This document shows positions 18,137 to 26,264 of a DNA stretch of 40,030 nt, in pieces. The stretch's first letter is position 1, and each line of letters begins with the position of its first letter. The notes below the pieces were generated by a model. The model was given only the letters and a program-made list of their open reading frames with translations. It was not told where the DNA came from and ran no database searches. The translations under genes were made by a program, and so were the position numbers. Source of the stretch: Thauera aminoaromatica S2 (GTDB lineage Bacteria > Pseudomonadota > Gammaproteobacteria > Burkholderiales > Rhodocyclaceae); the NCBI RefSeq assembly GCF_000310185.1, contig NZ_AMXD01000020.1:1-40030 (forward strand), given 5' to 3'.

Positions 18137-18445
18137 ATGGAATCCATTGAGCGCAAACCCGCCACTTCACTCCGGCCTCTGGTCCTGACCTGGCTGGCCC
18201 TGGTGGGGCTGACCCTCGCCAGCCCGCAACTCGGCAACGGTCTCGGGGGGCCGCAAGCCGTTCAGTTGACCGTGGCTGCAATCATCTGGATCAAGGGCTA
18301 CCTGGTCGCACGCCACTTCATCGAGGCGGAACTGGCTCACCCCTTCCTTCGCAACGTGCTGCGCTTCTTCATCGCCTTCACGCCGATCGCGATCGTGCTG
18401 ACGACCTTCTTCGGCGATCGCTTCGCCCGCCTTGCGAGCCTATAG
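18137..18445 (+). CDS. norF: small membrane protein, NorF / cytochrome oxidase subunit IV-like
   Basis: 102 aa with three predicted membrane helices: PLVLTWLALVGLTLASPQLG, AVQLTVAAIIWIKGYLVARHFI and VLRFFIAFTPIAIVLTTFF. The middle segment IKGYLVARHFIEAEL is the recognisable motif of the NorF/prokaryotic oxidase subunit IV group. It starts 2 bases after the NorE-like stop, a standard norEF pair. Its TAG stop is part of the palindrome CTATAG, which on the other strand is the stop of the MocR-type gene, so the two convergent genes overlap by 6 bases. Confidence 0.72.
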   Translation: MESIERKPATSLRPLVLTWLALVGLTLASPQLGNGLGGPQAVQLTVAAIIWIKGYLVARHFIEAELAHPFLRNVLRFFIAFTPIAIVLTTFFGDRFARLASL

Positions 18446-19852
18446 CTGCCGCTTGATCAGCCTGCCCAGCGTCGCCAGTGCCTGATCCTGGCGAGGGGTC
18501 GCGGGATGGCCGAAGTTGAGCCGCAGATAATTGGAGAACTCGCGCTTGGCGGAAAAGATCGGCCCCGGTGCGATGCTGACCCCCTGCGCGAGCGCCTCTT
18601 CGTGCAGCCGCAGCGTATCGATCCGAGGCGGCAGTTCCAGCCAGAGAAAATAGCCGCCGTCCGGACGGGCCAGGCGGATACCGGGGGGAAAGTGTTCTTC
18701 GATGCCGGCCAGGAGTTGCGCTTCCTGGCGCGCAAGTTGCCGGCGCAAGTGGCGCAGGTGATTGTCGAAGCCGCCATGCTTCAGGTAGTCGGTCAGCGCG
18801 ATCTGCATGGGGACCGCCGTCGCCAGGCTGGTCGAGTATTTCTGCCGCTGCACCTCCTTGGCGTAACGCCCCGCCGCGACCCAACCCAAGCGGTATCCGG
18901 GCGCGAGGCACTTCGAAAACGAGGACACGTGCAGCACCAGACCCTCCGTGTCCATCGCCTTGCTGCATCGCGGCGCCTCGGGTCCGAAATACAACTCGGC
19001 GTAGACATCGTCTTCGATCAGCGGGACCTGATGCTGGTGGAGAAGCTCGACCAGCGCACGCTTGTTGTCGTCCGGGACGCGACTTCCCGTCGGGTTCGCG
19101 AAGTTCAACATGAACAGGCAGGCCTTGATCGGATGATGGCGCAGCGCATCGGCCAGCGCATCCAGGCTCACCCCTTCGCGCGGGTGGCTCGGGATCTCGA
19201 TGACCTCGAGTCCCAGGCGTTCGCTGGCCTGCAGCCCCGCATAGAAGGTGGGCGACTCGACGGCGATCAGGTCGCCGGGTCGGGTCAGGGCCTGCAGGCA
19301 GAGGTTGAGCCCTTCCATCGCACCCGACGTGACGACGATCTCCTGCGGCGAAACCGAGGCGCCATGGGCCAGGTAACGCAGCGCGAGTTGTCGGCGCAGT
19401 TCGTCGTTGCCCGGGGGAAGGTCGGTGACCGTTGCCAGCGGATCCAGGTGACGCGCCGCCGCCGCGAGGAAGCGCCCGAGCTTGTCGAGCGGGTAGAGGC
19501 GCGCGTCGGGAAAGCTCGACCCCAACGGCACGATGGCGGGATCCCGCACGCTGTCGAGGATCTGGAAGATGAAGTCGCTGACCTCGAGCGCCGTGGAGCC
19601 GCCCGCTGGATGGGTCATCTCCGGCTCGGGCAGTCTGCTGCCAAGCCGGGCGCGCACGAAGTAGCCCGACTTCGGCCGCGCCTCGATCAGGCCTCGGCTC
19701 TCGAGCAGGTGGTAGGCCCGGGTGACCGTGATCGGGCTGATGCCGAGGGTCTTGCAGGCCTGGCGGACGGAGAGCAGTTTGTCGCCCGGGCGCAAGACAC
19801 CCTCGGCGATCCGCTGTGCGGTCCGGTCGGCAAAATCCTGGTAGAGGCTCAT
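18440..19852 (-). CDS. MocR-type (GntR/aminotransferase fusion) transcriptional regulator
   Basis: About 470 aa. The N-terminal GntR winged helix (about 1-75: ILRPGDKLLSVRQACKTLGIS-like, VTRAYHLLESRGLIEARPKSGYFV) is joined to a fold-type I aminotransferase domain. The PLP lysine is in HVSSFSKCLAPGYRLGW, and the segments NFANPTGSRVPD and EDDVYAELYF are typical. MocR proteins use the aminotransferase domain to sense PLP or an amino-containing ligand. The start at 19852 (MSLYQDFADR) is chosen because the winged helix begins there. It is convergent with norF; the gene it controls is not evident. No missing key residue was noticed. Confidence 0.9.
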   Translation of the reverse strand: MSLYQDFADRTAQRIAEGVLRPGDKLLSVRQACKTLGISPITVTRAYHLLESRGLIEARPKSGYFVRARLGSRLPEPEMTHPAGGSTALEVSDFIFQILDSVRDPAIVPLGSSFPDARLYPLDKLGRFLAAAARHLDPLATVTDLPPGNDELRRQLALRYLAHGASVSPQEIVVTSGAMEGLNLCLQALTRPGDLIAVESPTFYAGLQASERLGLEVIEIPSHPREGVSLDALADALRHHPIKACLFMLNFANPTGSRVPDDNKRALVELLHQHQVPLIEDDVYAELYFGPEAPRCSKAMDTEGLVLHVSSFSKCLAPGYRLGWVAAGRYAKEVQRQKYSTSLATAVPMQIALTDYLKHGGFDNHLRHLRRQLARQEAQLLAGIEEHFPPGIRLARPDGGYFLWLELPPRIDTLRLHEEALAQGVSIAPGPIFSAKREFSNYLRLNFGHPATPRQDQALATLGRLIKRQL

Positions 19853-19920
19853 GGGGACGATCCTAGCGATGCGCAGCGAACCCGGCCTTGCCATGGATCA
19901 CTTCGATCGCTGCCGCTTCG

Positions 19921-20041
19921 CAAGCAGGCGATGCCGCCTGGCTGTGCCCGAGCCAGCAGGGCAACGCCGCGAGGTATTCCTGCAACCGGCTCAAGGCCTG
20001 GGGGCTGGTGAAGTCGCGCAGCGCCCCGCCGCGATCTCGCG
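19921..20041 (+). pseudogene. displaced 3'-end fragment of an M48/TPR protease gene
   Basis: 19950-20041 matches 15819-15913, the end of the M48 protease gene and the bases after its stop, at roughly 90% by eye over the first 70 bases; weaker similarity reaches back to about 19921. The encoded SQQGNAARYSCNRLKAWGLVK aligns with the protease C-terminus SQQGNAAQYSYNRLKAWGMVK. The stop TAG has become TCG. There is no start or upstream part, so it is a remnant. It overlaps the 3' end of tag on the other strand. Confidence 0.75.
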
Positions 20042-20590
20042 CTGGCGGAAGCAGCCGTCCACATGGTCGTTGACCATCCCCACCGCCTGCATGAAGGCGT
20101 AGCACACCGTCGGCCCCACGAAGCGGAAGCCCAGCCGCTTCAGCTCGCGGCTCATCGCCTGCGACGCCGCCGTCTGCGCCGGAATTTCCGCCAGGCTGCG
20201 CGGCGGCGCGGTCGGCGCCGAACCCTCGGCAAAGCGCCACAGCAGCGCGTCCAGCGACCCGAAGCGCTCCTGCGCCGCCAGCGTCGCGCGCGCGTTCGCC
20301 ACCGCCGACTCGATCTTCAGCCGGTTGCGCACGATGCCCGCGTCGGCGAGCAGGCGCGCAAGGTCCGCCTCGCCATAGCGCGCGACACGCTCGGCGTCGA
20401 AGCCGTCGAAGGCGCGGCGGTAGTGCTCGCGCTTGCGCAGGATGGTGATCCAGCTCAGCCCCGCCTGCGCGCCCTCGAGCACGAGCATCTCGAAGAGGTG
20501 GCGGTCGTCGTGATTGGGCACGCCCCACTCGGTATCGTGGTAGGCGACGTAGAGCGGATCGGTGCCGCACCAGGCGCAGCGCTCGGACAT
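19991..20590 (-). CDS. tag: DNA-3-methyladenine glycosylase I
   Basis: 199 aa. Removes 3-methyladenine from alkylated DNA. The start MSERCAWCGTDPLYVAYHDTEWGVP holds the N-terminal Cys and His of the zinc site in the family; the C-terminal His and Cys are in NDHVDGCF. The core LEGAQAGLSWITILRKRE and GFRFVGPTVCYAFMQA are intact. GGAG lies upstream of the start. The last ~16 residues (from REIAAGRC to the end) and the stop are encoded by the opposite strand of the displaced M48 fragment, so this tail is not ancestral to Tag. Activity should survive, since the tail follows the last zinc ligand. Confidence 0.93.
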   Translation of the reverse strand: MSERCAWCGTDPLYVAYHDTEWGVPNHDDRHLFEMLVLEGAQAGLSWITILRKREHYRRAFDGFDAERVARYGEADLARLLADAGIVRNRLKIESAVANARATLAAQERFGSLDALLWRFAEGSAPTAPPRSLAEIPAQTAASQAMSRELKRLGFRFVGPTVCYAFMQAVGMVNDHVDGCFRQREIAAGRCATSPAPRP

Positions 20591-20707
20591 GGGGAACTCC
20601 GGTCGGGGGGTGCGGAAAACGCTATGCGATCGCGAAGCGCGAAGGGCTTAGTCTACCGGTTCGAGGCAGATTTGGCGGCGGCGATGGGGATCCTGTCCCC
20701 ATCCCGG

Positions 20708-22039
20708 TTACCGGGGGTAGCCTCCACGAACCATCCGACGTTGTGCTGCATCCTGCCCGCGCGCCAGCGCCTCCTCCACGCTCAGGCGTCCGGCGAGCGC
20801 TTCGGCGATCAGGTTACCGACTTCGTCGCCAATGAGGATGAACTCGGGGATCGCCGCGAACTGAATGCCCGGGTAAGGGCTTGGTGGCAGGGTGGCGTTT
20901 TCCGGATCTGCATTGAGCATCGCTTCGAGCTCATGCACAGCCCAGGGCGCCTTGCGCTGAAACTCCGGCCGAGCATAGGTCGATCTGCGGGTACCCGTCG
21001 GCACGGCCCGCCAACCCTGCCGGGCCGCAACGAGCTCGACGTAGTCGCGTGAAGCCACCCAGTGGATGAACTTCCGAGCGTCAGCCTCCCGAACGGGGTC
21101 GATGCTGCTCGGGATCGCCAGCGCCCAAGCCCACAGCCATTGCGCACCCTTGGCCGTCACCTCGTACGGAGCGGCTGCGAAGCCGACCTCACCGGCGACT
21201 GCACTCGACTCTGGGTTCGTGAGGACTTCCGCAGCGACCGTCGGCCCGACCCATTGAGCGCATCTGCCCGACGCAAACAGCGAGAGGTTCTCCCCGTAGC
21301 CCAGTGAAGCCGCATCGGGCGGTCCATATCGATTCAGGAGTTCCGCATACAGCCCGACCGCCTTTTTCCACGGCAGACTGTCCAGCTGGGGTCGCCAGCC
21401 CGCATCGAACCATTGGCCGCCAAACGAATTGACCATGGTGCTCACCAGCGCCATGTTCTCGATCCAGCCCGGGCGGCCACGCAAACAGATTCCATGCACG
21501 CCATTCGCAGGGTCGTGGAGCTTCGCGGCAAACGCGGCAACCTCGGTCCAGGTCGGCCTGTCGGGCATGGTGAGGCCCGCCTTTTTCAGCAGATCCTTGC
21601 GGTACATGAGCATGGAGCTCTCGCCGTAGATGGGCGCGGCATACAGCTCTTGCTGGTAGGAAAGCGCTTTGCGGACGGTCGGCAGCAGATCGTCCACGTC
21701 GAAATCGTCCGGCGACCGCAAGGGTTTGATCCATCCGCTGGCAGCCCAGATCGGTGCTTTGAAGATTCCGATGGTAATCACGTCGAATAGGCCGTCTCGC
21801 GTCTCGACGTCGGCACTTGCCACCCGCCTCAGCTCGGACTCCTCGAGAACGACCCACCGGATGCGAATCTCCGGATTGGCCTTCTCGAACTCGCTGCTGA
21901 GGGTTTGCAGGCGACGCATGTGGGCGCTGTCGACGGTCGCGATCACCAAGGCGCCGGCACGCACAGGCAGGGCCACGAACAGCGTCAGAGCCGCGAGAAC
22001 GAAACACAAGGCGAGGCAGCTAGACCGGGATTTCATCAC
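20708..22039 (-). CDS. family 1 extracellular solute-binding protein, orphan
   Basis: 443 aa. A Sec signal (SSCLALCFVLAALTLFVALPVRA) is followed by a family-1 solute-binding fold (sugar/polyol type): FEKANPEIRIRWVVLEESEL, DVITIGIFKAPIWAASGWIKPL, LYAAPIYGESSMLMYRKDLLKKAGL and a C-terminal IPSSIDPVREADARKFIHWV. It should bind a ligand in the periplasm. No ABC permease or ATPase gene is beside it. Instead its ATG overlaps the stop of the upstream PAS-GGDEF-EAL sensor gene (ATGA), so the two proteins are probably made together and the binding protein may present a ligand to the sensor. The ligand is unknown. Confidence 0.85.
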   Translation of the reverse strand: MMKSRSSCLALCFVLAALTLFVALPVRAGALVIATVDSAHMRRLQTLSSEFEKANPEIRIRWVVLEESELRRVASADVETRDGLFDVITIGIFKAPIWAASGWIKPLRSPDDFDVDDLLPTVRKALSYQQELYAAPIYGESSMLMYRKDLLKKAGLTMPDRPTWTEVAAFAAKLHDPANGVHGICLRGRPGWIENMALVSTMVNSFGGQWFDAGWRPQLDSLPWKKAVGLYAELLNRYGPPDAASLGYGENLSLFASGRCAQWVGPTVAAEVLTNPESSAVAGEVGFAAAPYEVTAKGAQWLWAWALAIPSSIDPVREADARKFIHWVASRDYVELVAARQGWRAVPTGTRRSTYARPEFQRKAPWAVHELEAMLNADPENATLPPSPYPGIQFAAIPEFILIGDEVGNLIAEALAGRLSVEEALARGQDAAQRRMVRGGYPR

Positions 22040-25029
22040 GACACCTGCGAGCTCGCGCGCTCGCGCACTGCCGCCTCGAAGGCGTCCACGGGCAAGGGCT
22101 TGCCGAACAGGTAGCCCTGGAAAGCATGACAGCCCTGGGCGACGAGATATTCATGCTGCGCACGGGTCTCCACCCCCTCGGCAATCACGTCGAGTTCCAA
22201 GCCCTGCCCCATGGCAATGATCGTCTGGGCCACCATAGCGTCGCGATGGCTGGCCGGCAGCTCGTCTACAAAGGACTTGTCGATCTTCAGCTGCGAGAGC
22301 GGCAGCTTCGTCAGGTAGTTGAGCGAGGAGTTGCCGGTGCCGAAATCGTCCAGAGAGATCCTCACGCCGCGAGCCCGTAGCTGTCGAAGCTTGTCCACCG
22401 ACGCATCGAAATCATCGATTGCAAGGCTCTCGGTCACCTCCAGCTTCAACGTTCTGGCGGGGACGCCCGCGCGTTCGAGTTCATCGAATACATCCTGAAC
22501 GAAACTCGCCGCCTTGAATTGCGGCGGACTCACGTTGACAGCAAGGGTGAGCCGACTGAAAAGATCGTCATACGACCACTGTGCGAGCTGCTGGCATGCC
22601 GTGGCAAGCACCCAGCGGCCGATCGGCTCGATCAGCCCGGTTTCCTCTGCCAGCGGAATGAACACAAACGGAGGCACCAGACCCCGCACCGGATGGATCC
22701 AGCGGATGAGTGCCTCCGCACCGATCGGGAGACCCTCGGCATCGACCTGCACCTGATAGTGAAGTACGAGTTGATGGTTCTCGATGGCCTCGCGCAGTTC
22801 CTCTTCCAGCAGGTTGCGGCGGTCGAGTTCCGACTGCATCGCGTCCTCGAAGAAGCGGACCACGTTGCGGCCCATATTCTTGCCCTTGTACATCGCCAGT
22901 TCGGCTTGGCGCAGCAAGGTTTCCGGCGAAGCTTCCCGCCCCCGGAAAAGCGTCACGCCAATCGTTGCGGTGCTCGAGATCCGACGTCCCTCGATCGTCA
23001 TCGGCACCGCGATCGCCTGCCTGACCGCCTCAGCAAGGTCCTGGGCGCGTCCCGCGGCCGCCTGGCGATCGTGCCCAAGGTTCTCGAGCATCAGCACGAA
23101 GCTGTCGCCCGAAAAGCGGCCCAGCGTCTCGCCGTTGTCCGCAACGCCCTGCATGCGCCGCACCATCTCGGTCAGCAGCCGGTCTCCCACCCCGTGGCCC
23201 CACGAGTCGTTCACCTTCTGGAACAGATCGAGGTCCAGCATCATCACAGCACCGAGTTCACCGCGTTCGGCGCTGTTGGCCAGGGCATGGGTGATACGGT
23301 CTTCGAGCAGGCTGCGGTTGGGCAGGTTGGTGAGCTGATCGTAAAGCTTGAGACGCTCTGCCAGCTCCCGCGCCTGCCTCTCGGCCGAAATATCCTGGTA
23401 GCTGCACACATGGTGAAGCGGCCGCCCCTGCGTGTCGCACACTGCGGTGATCGACAGCCGGGTGATGAACAGGCCGCCGTCACGATGCCGATTCACGATC
23501 TCGCCGGCCCAGTAGCCCTTGCGCGCTACGGCACCCCACATGGCCGAGTAGAAGTCCGGATCGTGCACATCCGACTTGAGGAAGCGCGGCGTGCAGCCGA
23601 CAACCTCCTCCGCCGGATAGCCGCTCATGCGTGTGAATGCCGAGTTGATGCGTTCGATCACCCCGCGGCCGTTGGTGATCATCATGCCATCCTGGCTCTC
23701 GAACGCCGCCGCTGCGATGCGCAATTCACTTTCCGCACGGCGGCGCGCGGTCAGGTCGTGCGCGACGACGAGCACGCCGTCGATCGCGCCATCGGCCGCC
23801 AAGCGTACTGGCACCTTCACGATCTCCAGTTCGTAGGCGGTTCCGTCAGCGGCCTCGAACCGCCTTTCGTACCGATGACTCGCTCCTTGGCCAAGGACCT
23901 CCGCGTCGTTCTTCCGGACGGTGGCGACGAAGTCCTTGTCCTCGAACAACTGGTCGTCGCTGCGACCGATGATCTGTGCTCGCGCCAGGCCGAAGCCACG
24001 TGCGAGCACGGCATTGCAGTCGACGTAGACTCCATTGCGGTCCTTGAGCGCCATGCCATCCGGGCTGCTATCGAAGATGGCGCGCAGTTGCGCCTTCTCG
24101 ACCACGAGCTCGCGTGCTGCTTGCTCCAATGCCTCGTTCTTTTGGTGGATCTCGGCGGTCCTCGCATACACCAGTCCCCGAAGGAAGCGGATCCAGAGCA
24201 TCGCCACGGCGAGCACGGCCAGAGCGATCCCCGCAACCATGAGGATGATGCGAAGATAGCTCCGGAACTCGAGCGGCTTCGCAAGCCACTTCTTGCTCAG
24301 CGCTTCGAGTTCGGCAGGCGTGATCCGCGCCATGCCTTCCTGAACGCGGGCAAAGGTGCCCGCGTCGCCCTTCGCGACCGCCCAATGGAACTGGCCTTCG
24401 TACAGGGTGAATGCGCGGGTGAACTTCACCTGATCGCGGTACAAGTAGAGGTAGTAGTTGGCCGGCTTCTCATCCATGCAGAACATCTTGATGTCGCCGT
24501 CCCGCGCCGCAGCCAGGACCGCCTCGTAGCTCGCATAAGGAACCAGATTGGTGACACCGAGCGTGGTCAGCCTGTCGATGCAGGCATCACCCCTCTGCAC
24601 CGCGACGGCGAAGCCCTGCATGGATCCGGCGTCGACAATCCCGTTGATCGAAGGGTCGACAAAGATCGACACCGGGAGCGTGGCGTAGGGCTGGGAGAAG
24701 TCGTAGAGCTGCTCGCGGACCGGTGTGCGGAAGATCATATCGATCACGTCGGCACGGCCGTCGAGGATGGCCCGCTGCGCGTCCGCCCATTGCATGGCCT
24801 GCAAAGCGACCGAGGCGCCGGTCTTCTCCTCCCACAGCTTCCACAGATCGACGACATACCCCTGCGGGCTTCCGTCCGGACCAGGAAACACGTACGGCGG
24901 GTAGTTGTTGTCGGTGACCACCCGCAGCTTGCCGCCGTCAGCCTGGACGCCGAAAGAAAGCGTCGCGAGCGCCACGGCGAGCAACCTGGAAAGACTCCTT
25001 CCAAGAAGGAGCATCCGCACCGAAATCAT
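22036..25029 (-). CDS. periplasmic SBP_bac_3 sensor - PAS - PAS - degenerate GGDEF - EAL, predicted c-di-GMP phosphodiesterase
   Basis: 997 aa. Order: signal peptide (about 1-30), periplasmic amino-acid-type binding domain (LRVVTDNNYPPYVFPGPDG onward, 33-265), one membrane helix (about 268-292), two PAS domains (about 320-430 and 435-545), GGDEF (about 560-730) and EAL (about 745-985). The cyclase motif reads SGDSF instead of GGDEF, so cyclase activity is doubtful. The EAL domain looks complete: EALIRW, AVNVSPPQF, LEVTES, LDDFGTG, QLKIDKSF and AEGVET. GGAGG stands 5 bases before GTG-ATG and supports the start at 25029. It is first in a two-gene unit with the orphan solute-binding protein. It probably lowers c-di-GMP in response to a periplasmic ligand. 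Confidence 0.9.
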   Translation of the reverse strand: MISVRMLLLGRSLSRLLAVALATLSFGVQADGGKLRVVTDNNYPPYVFPGPDGSPQGYVVDLWKLWEEKTGASVALQAMQWADAQRAILDGRADVIDMIFRTPVREQLYDFSQPYATLPVSIFVDPSINGIVDAGSMQGFAVAVQRGDACIDRLTTLGVTNLVPYASYEAVLAAARDGDIKMFCMDEKPANYYLYLYRDQVKFTRAFTLYEGQFHWAVAKGDAGTFARVQEGMARITPAELEALSKKWLAKPLEFRSYLRIILMVAGIALAVLAVAMLWIRFLRGLVYARTAEIHQKNEALEQAARELVVEKAQLRAIFDSSPDGMALKDRNGVYVDCNAVLARGFGLARAQIIGRSDDQLFEDKDFVATVRKNDAEVLGQGASHRYERRFEAADGTAYELEIVKVPVRLAADGAIDGVLVVAHDLTARRRAESELRIAAAAFESQDGMMITNGRGVIERINSAFTRMSGYPAEEVVGCTPRFLKSDVHDPDFYSAMWGAVARKGYWAGEIVNRHRDGGLFITRLSITAVCDTQGRPLHHVCSYQDISAERQARELAERLKLYDQLTNLPNRSLLEDRITHALANSAERGELGAVMMLDLDLFQKVNDSWGHGVGDRLLTEMVRRMQGVADNGETLGRFSGDSFVLMLENLGHDRQAAAGRAQDLAEAVRQAIAVPMTIEGRRISSTATIGVTLFRGREASPETLLRQAELAMYKGKNMGRNVVRFFEDAMQSELDRRNLLEEELREAIENHQLVLHYQVQVDAEGLPIGAEALIRWIHPVRGLVPPFVFIPLAEETGLIEPIGRWVLATACQQLAQWSYDDLFSRLTLAVNVSPPQFKAASFVQDVFDELERAGVPARTLKLEVTESLAIDDFDASVDKLRQLRARGVRISLDDFGTGNSSLNYLTKLPLSQLKIDKSFVDELPASHRDAMVAQTIIAMGQGLELDVIAEGVETRAQHEYLVAQGCHAFQGYLFGKPLPVDAFEAAVRERASSQVS

Positions 25030-25412
25030 CACTTCCTCCAGGACGAGCACCCGATGAGCCTGGAAGCTCCATCCTCGACACGCCACCCTCAGCATGAACT
25101 CATAATAGATTTCTTGGCATGTATCGAGAAATACTATTTCTGACAAATTGCAACAAAATTCACAGGGAATCGAGGCGTCGCCGCCGACGGATGCGGGCCA
25201 AGGCCGGGACGGTAGGAGACGTGAAGGTTTGGTGTCGCCTGCTGCGAACGGAGGCTGCATCCAGCATCTGCCCGTTCATCGCCTGCCAGCTTGGCATCCA
25301 ATGCGGCCGTCAGCGCCCGTCTCGTCCTTTCCCTGACGGCGGCTCCACCTGGCTCCACACGCTTTCCACGCGCGGGACCGAGCGCATACGCCGATACGGA
25401 AGACCCTTCCCC
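25030..25412. other. intergenic region with AT-rich promoter-like island and 15-bp palindrome
   Basis: 383 bases without a convincing gene, between two minus-strand genes. 25090-25165 is AT-rich against the GC-rich surroundings and is likely to carry the promoter of the sensor gene. A perfect palindrome AGAAATACTATTTCT lies at 25127-25141 and may be an operator. A weak -35/-10 pair TTGTCA-17-TACATG can be drawn on the minus strand across it. Nothing recognisable was found in 25170-25412. Confidence 0.45.
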
Positions 25413-26096
25413 TCACCGGTTCACCCAACCCCCGCACACCGGAAACACCTGCCCCACGAAGCAGTTCGCCGCCTCGCTGCACAGATAGACCGCAAAGCTG
25501 GCGTCCTCGTCCGCCGTGACCAGGCGCCCAAGCGGCACCTGCCACTTCAGGCGGTCCTTGAACGCCGGCGTGGCCTGGACCTCGGGCGGGAAGTAGGTGG
25601 GGTTCTCGACGAAATTCTGCGCAATGGCGTTGACCTGGACGCCATGCGCCGCGGCCTCGACGCCCACCGCCTGGATGTAGGCCAGTTGCGCGCCGCGCGC
25701 GGCGGCGTAGCTCGAGCGCAGGGCCATCCCGCGCAGGGCGGCGGCGCTGCCCATCAGGAGGATCTTGCCCGCCTTGCGTTCGATCATCTGCGGCAGGACG
25801 GCGGCGACCATCTCCCGCATGGGATGGACCAGGGCGGCGAAGGTGGTCTCCCATTCGCCGCCCGACACCTGATGGACGGGCGTGCTCGGCGCGGGAATGG
25901 CCAGGTTGAGGACCAGCACGTCGATCCGGCCGGCCGCCTCGATGACCGCGCGCCCTGCCCCCCGCTCCAGCAGCGCGCTTCGATCGGGGACGACTTCGGC
26001 GCCGGCGGCGCGGAAGGCGTCGCACAGCGCCGGGCCCATGAACGCGTCGGCCTGCGTGACCAGCACCCTGCGGCCGCTCAATGAAATCGCATGCAT
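25413..26096 (-). CDS. SDR-fold protein with halohydrin dehalogenase triad (putative halohydrin dehalogenase)
   Basis: 227 aa with the short-chain dehydrogenase fold. The usual NAD(P)-binding TGxxxGxG is replaced by TQADAFMG (Thr14-x4-Phe19). The catalytic residues fit S-x12-Y-x3-R: Ser117, Tyr130 and Arg134 in SSYAAARGAQ, with Arg in place of the SDR lysine. The loop after strand 6 reads NAIAQNFVENPTYFPPE, aromatic-rich like the halide pocket of halohydrin dehalogenases (NYxxx...YFYP). These features fit enzymes that convert vicinal haloalcohols to epoxides without cofactor. The Gly of the T-x4-[FY]-G motif is Met here. The start has GAGGAG about 8 bases upstream. A cupin gene lies divergently. 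A non-enzymatic or other SDR role remains possible. Confidence 0.7.
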   Translation of the reverse strand: MHAISLSGRRVLVTQADAFMGPALCDAFRAAGAEVVPDRSALLERGAGRAVIEAAGRIDVLVLNLAIPAPSTPVHQVSGGEWETTFAALVHPMREMVAAVLPQMIERKAGKILLMGSAAALRGMALRSSYAAARGAQLAYIQAVGVEAAAHGVQVNAIAQNFVENPTYFPPEVQATPAFKDRLKWQVPLGRLVTADEDASFAVYLCSEAANCFVGQVFPVCGGWVNR

Positions 26097-26264
26097 GTCG
26101 GTTCTCCTCGGCTGCTGGGCGGGGCAGCCTCCCCACGGGGCGCGGCATGATCATCGGCGAAGCGGCGGCCCGGCAGCCGGCAGTCTTCTCCTGCGCGAGC
26201 GCGATTCCGGCCCCTACGTTCCATCCTAGATGAAGACGTCTAAACTGCATCGAGAGGGATCGAT

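Noticed and set aside
19853-20073. Small plus-strand gene of about 61 codons overlapping the 3' end of tag
   Set aside because: Its only recognisable part is the displaced C-terminus of the M48 protease, with no own start signal; treated as a pseudogene fragment.
22519-25143. 874-codon frame antisense to the GGDEF-EAL gene
   Set aside because: Shadow of the real gene; no recognisable domain and no ribosome binding site of note.
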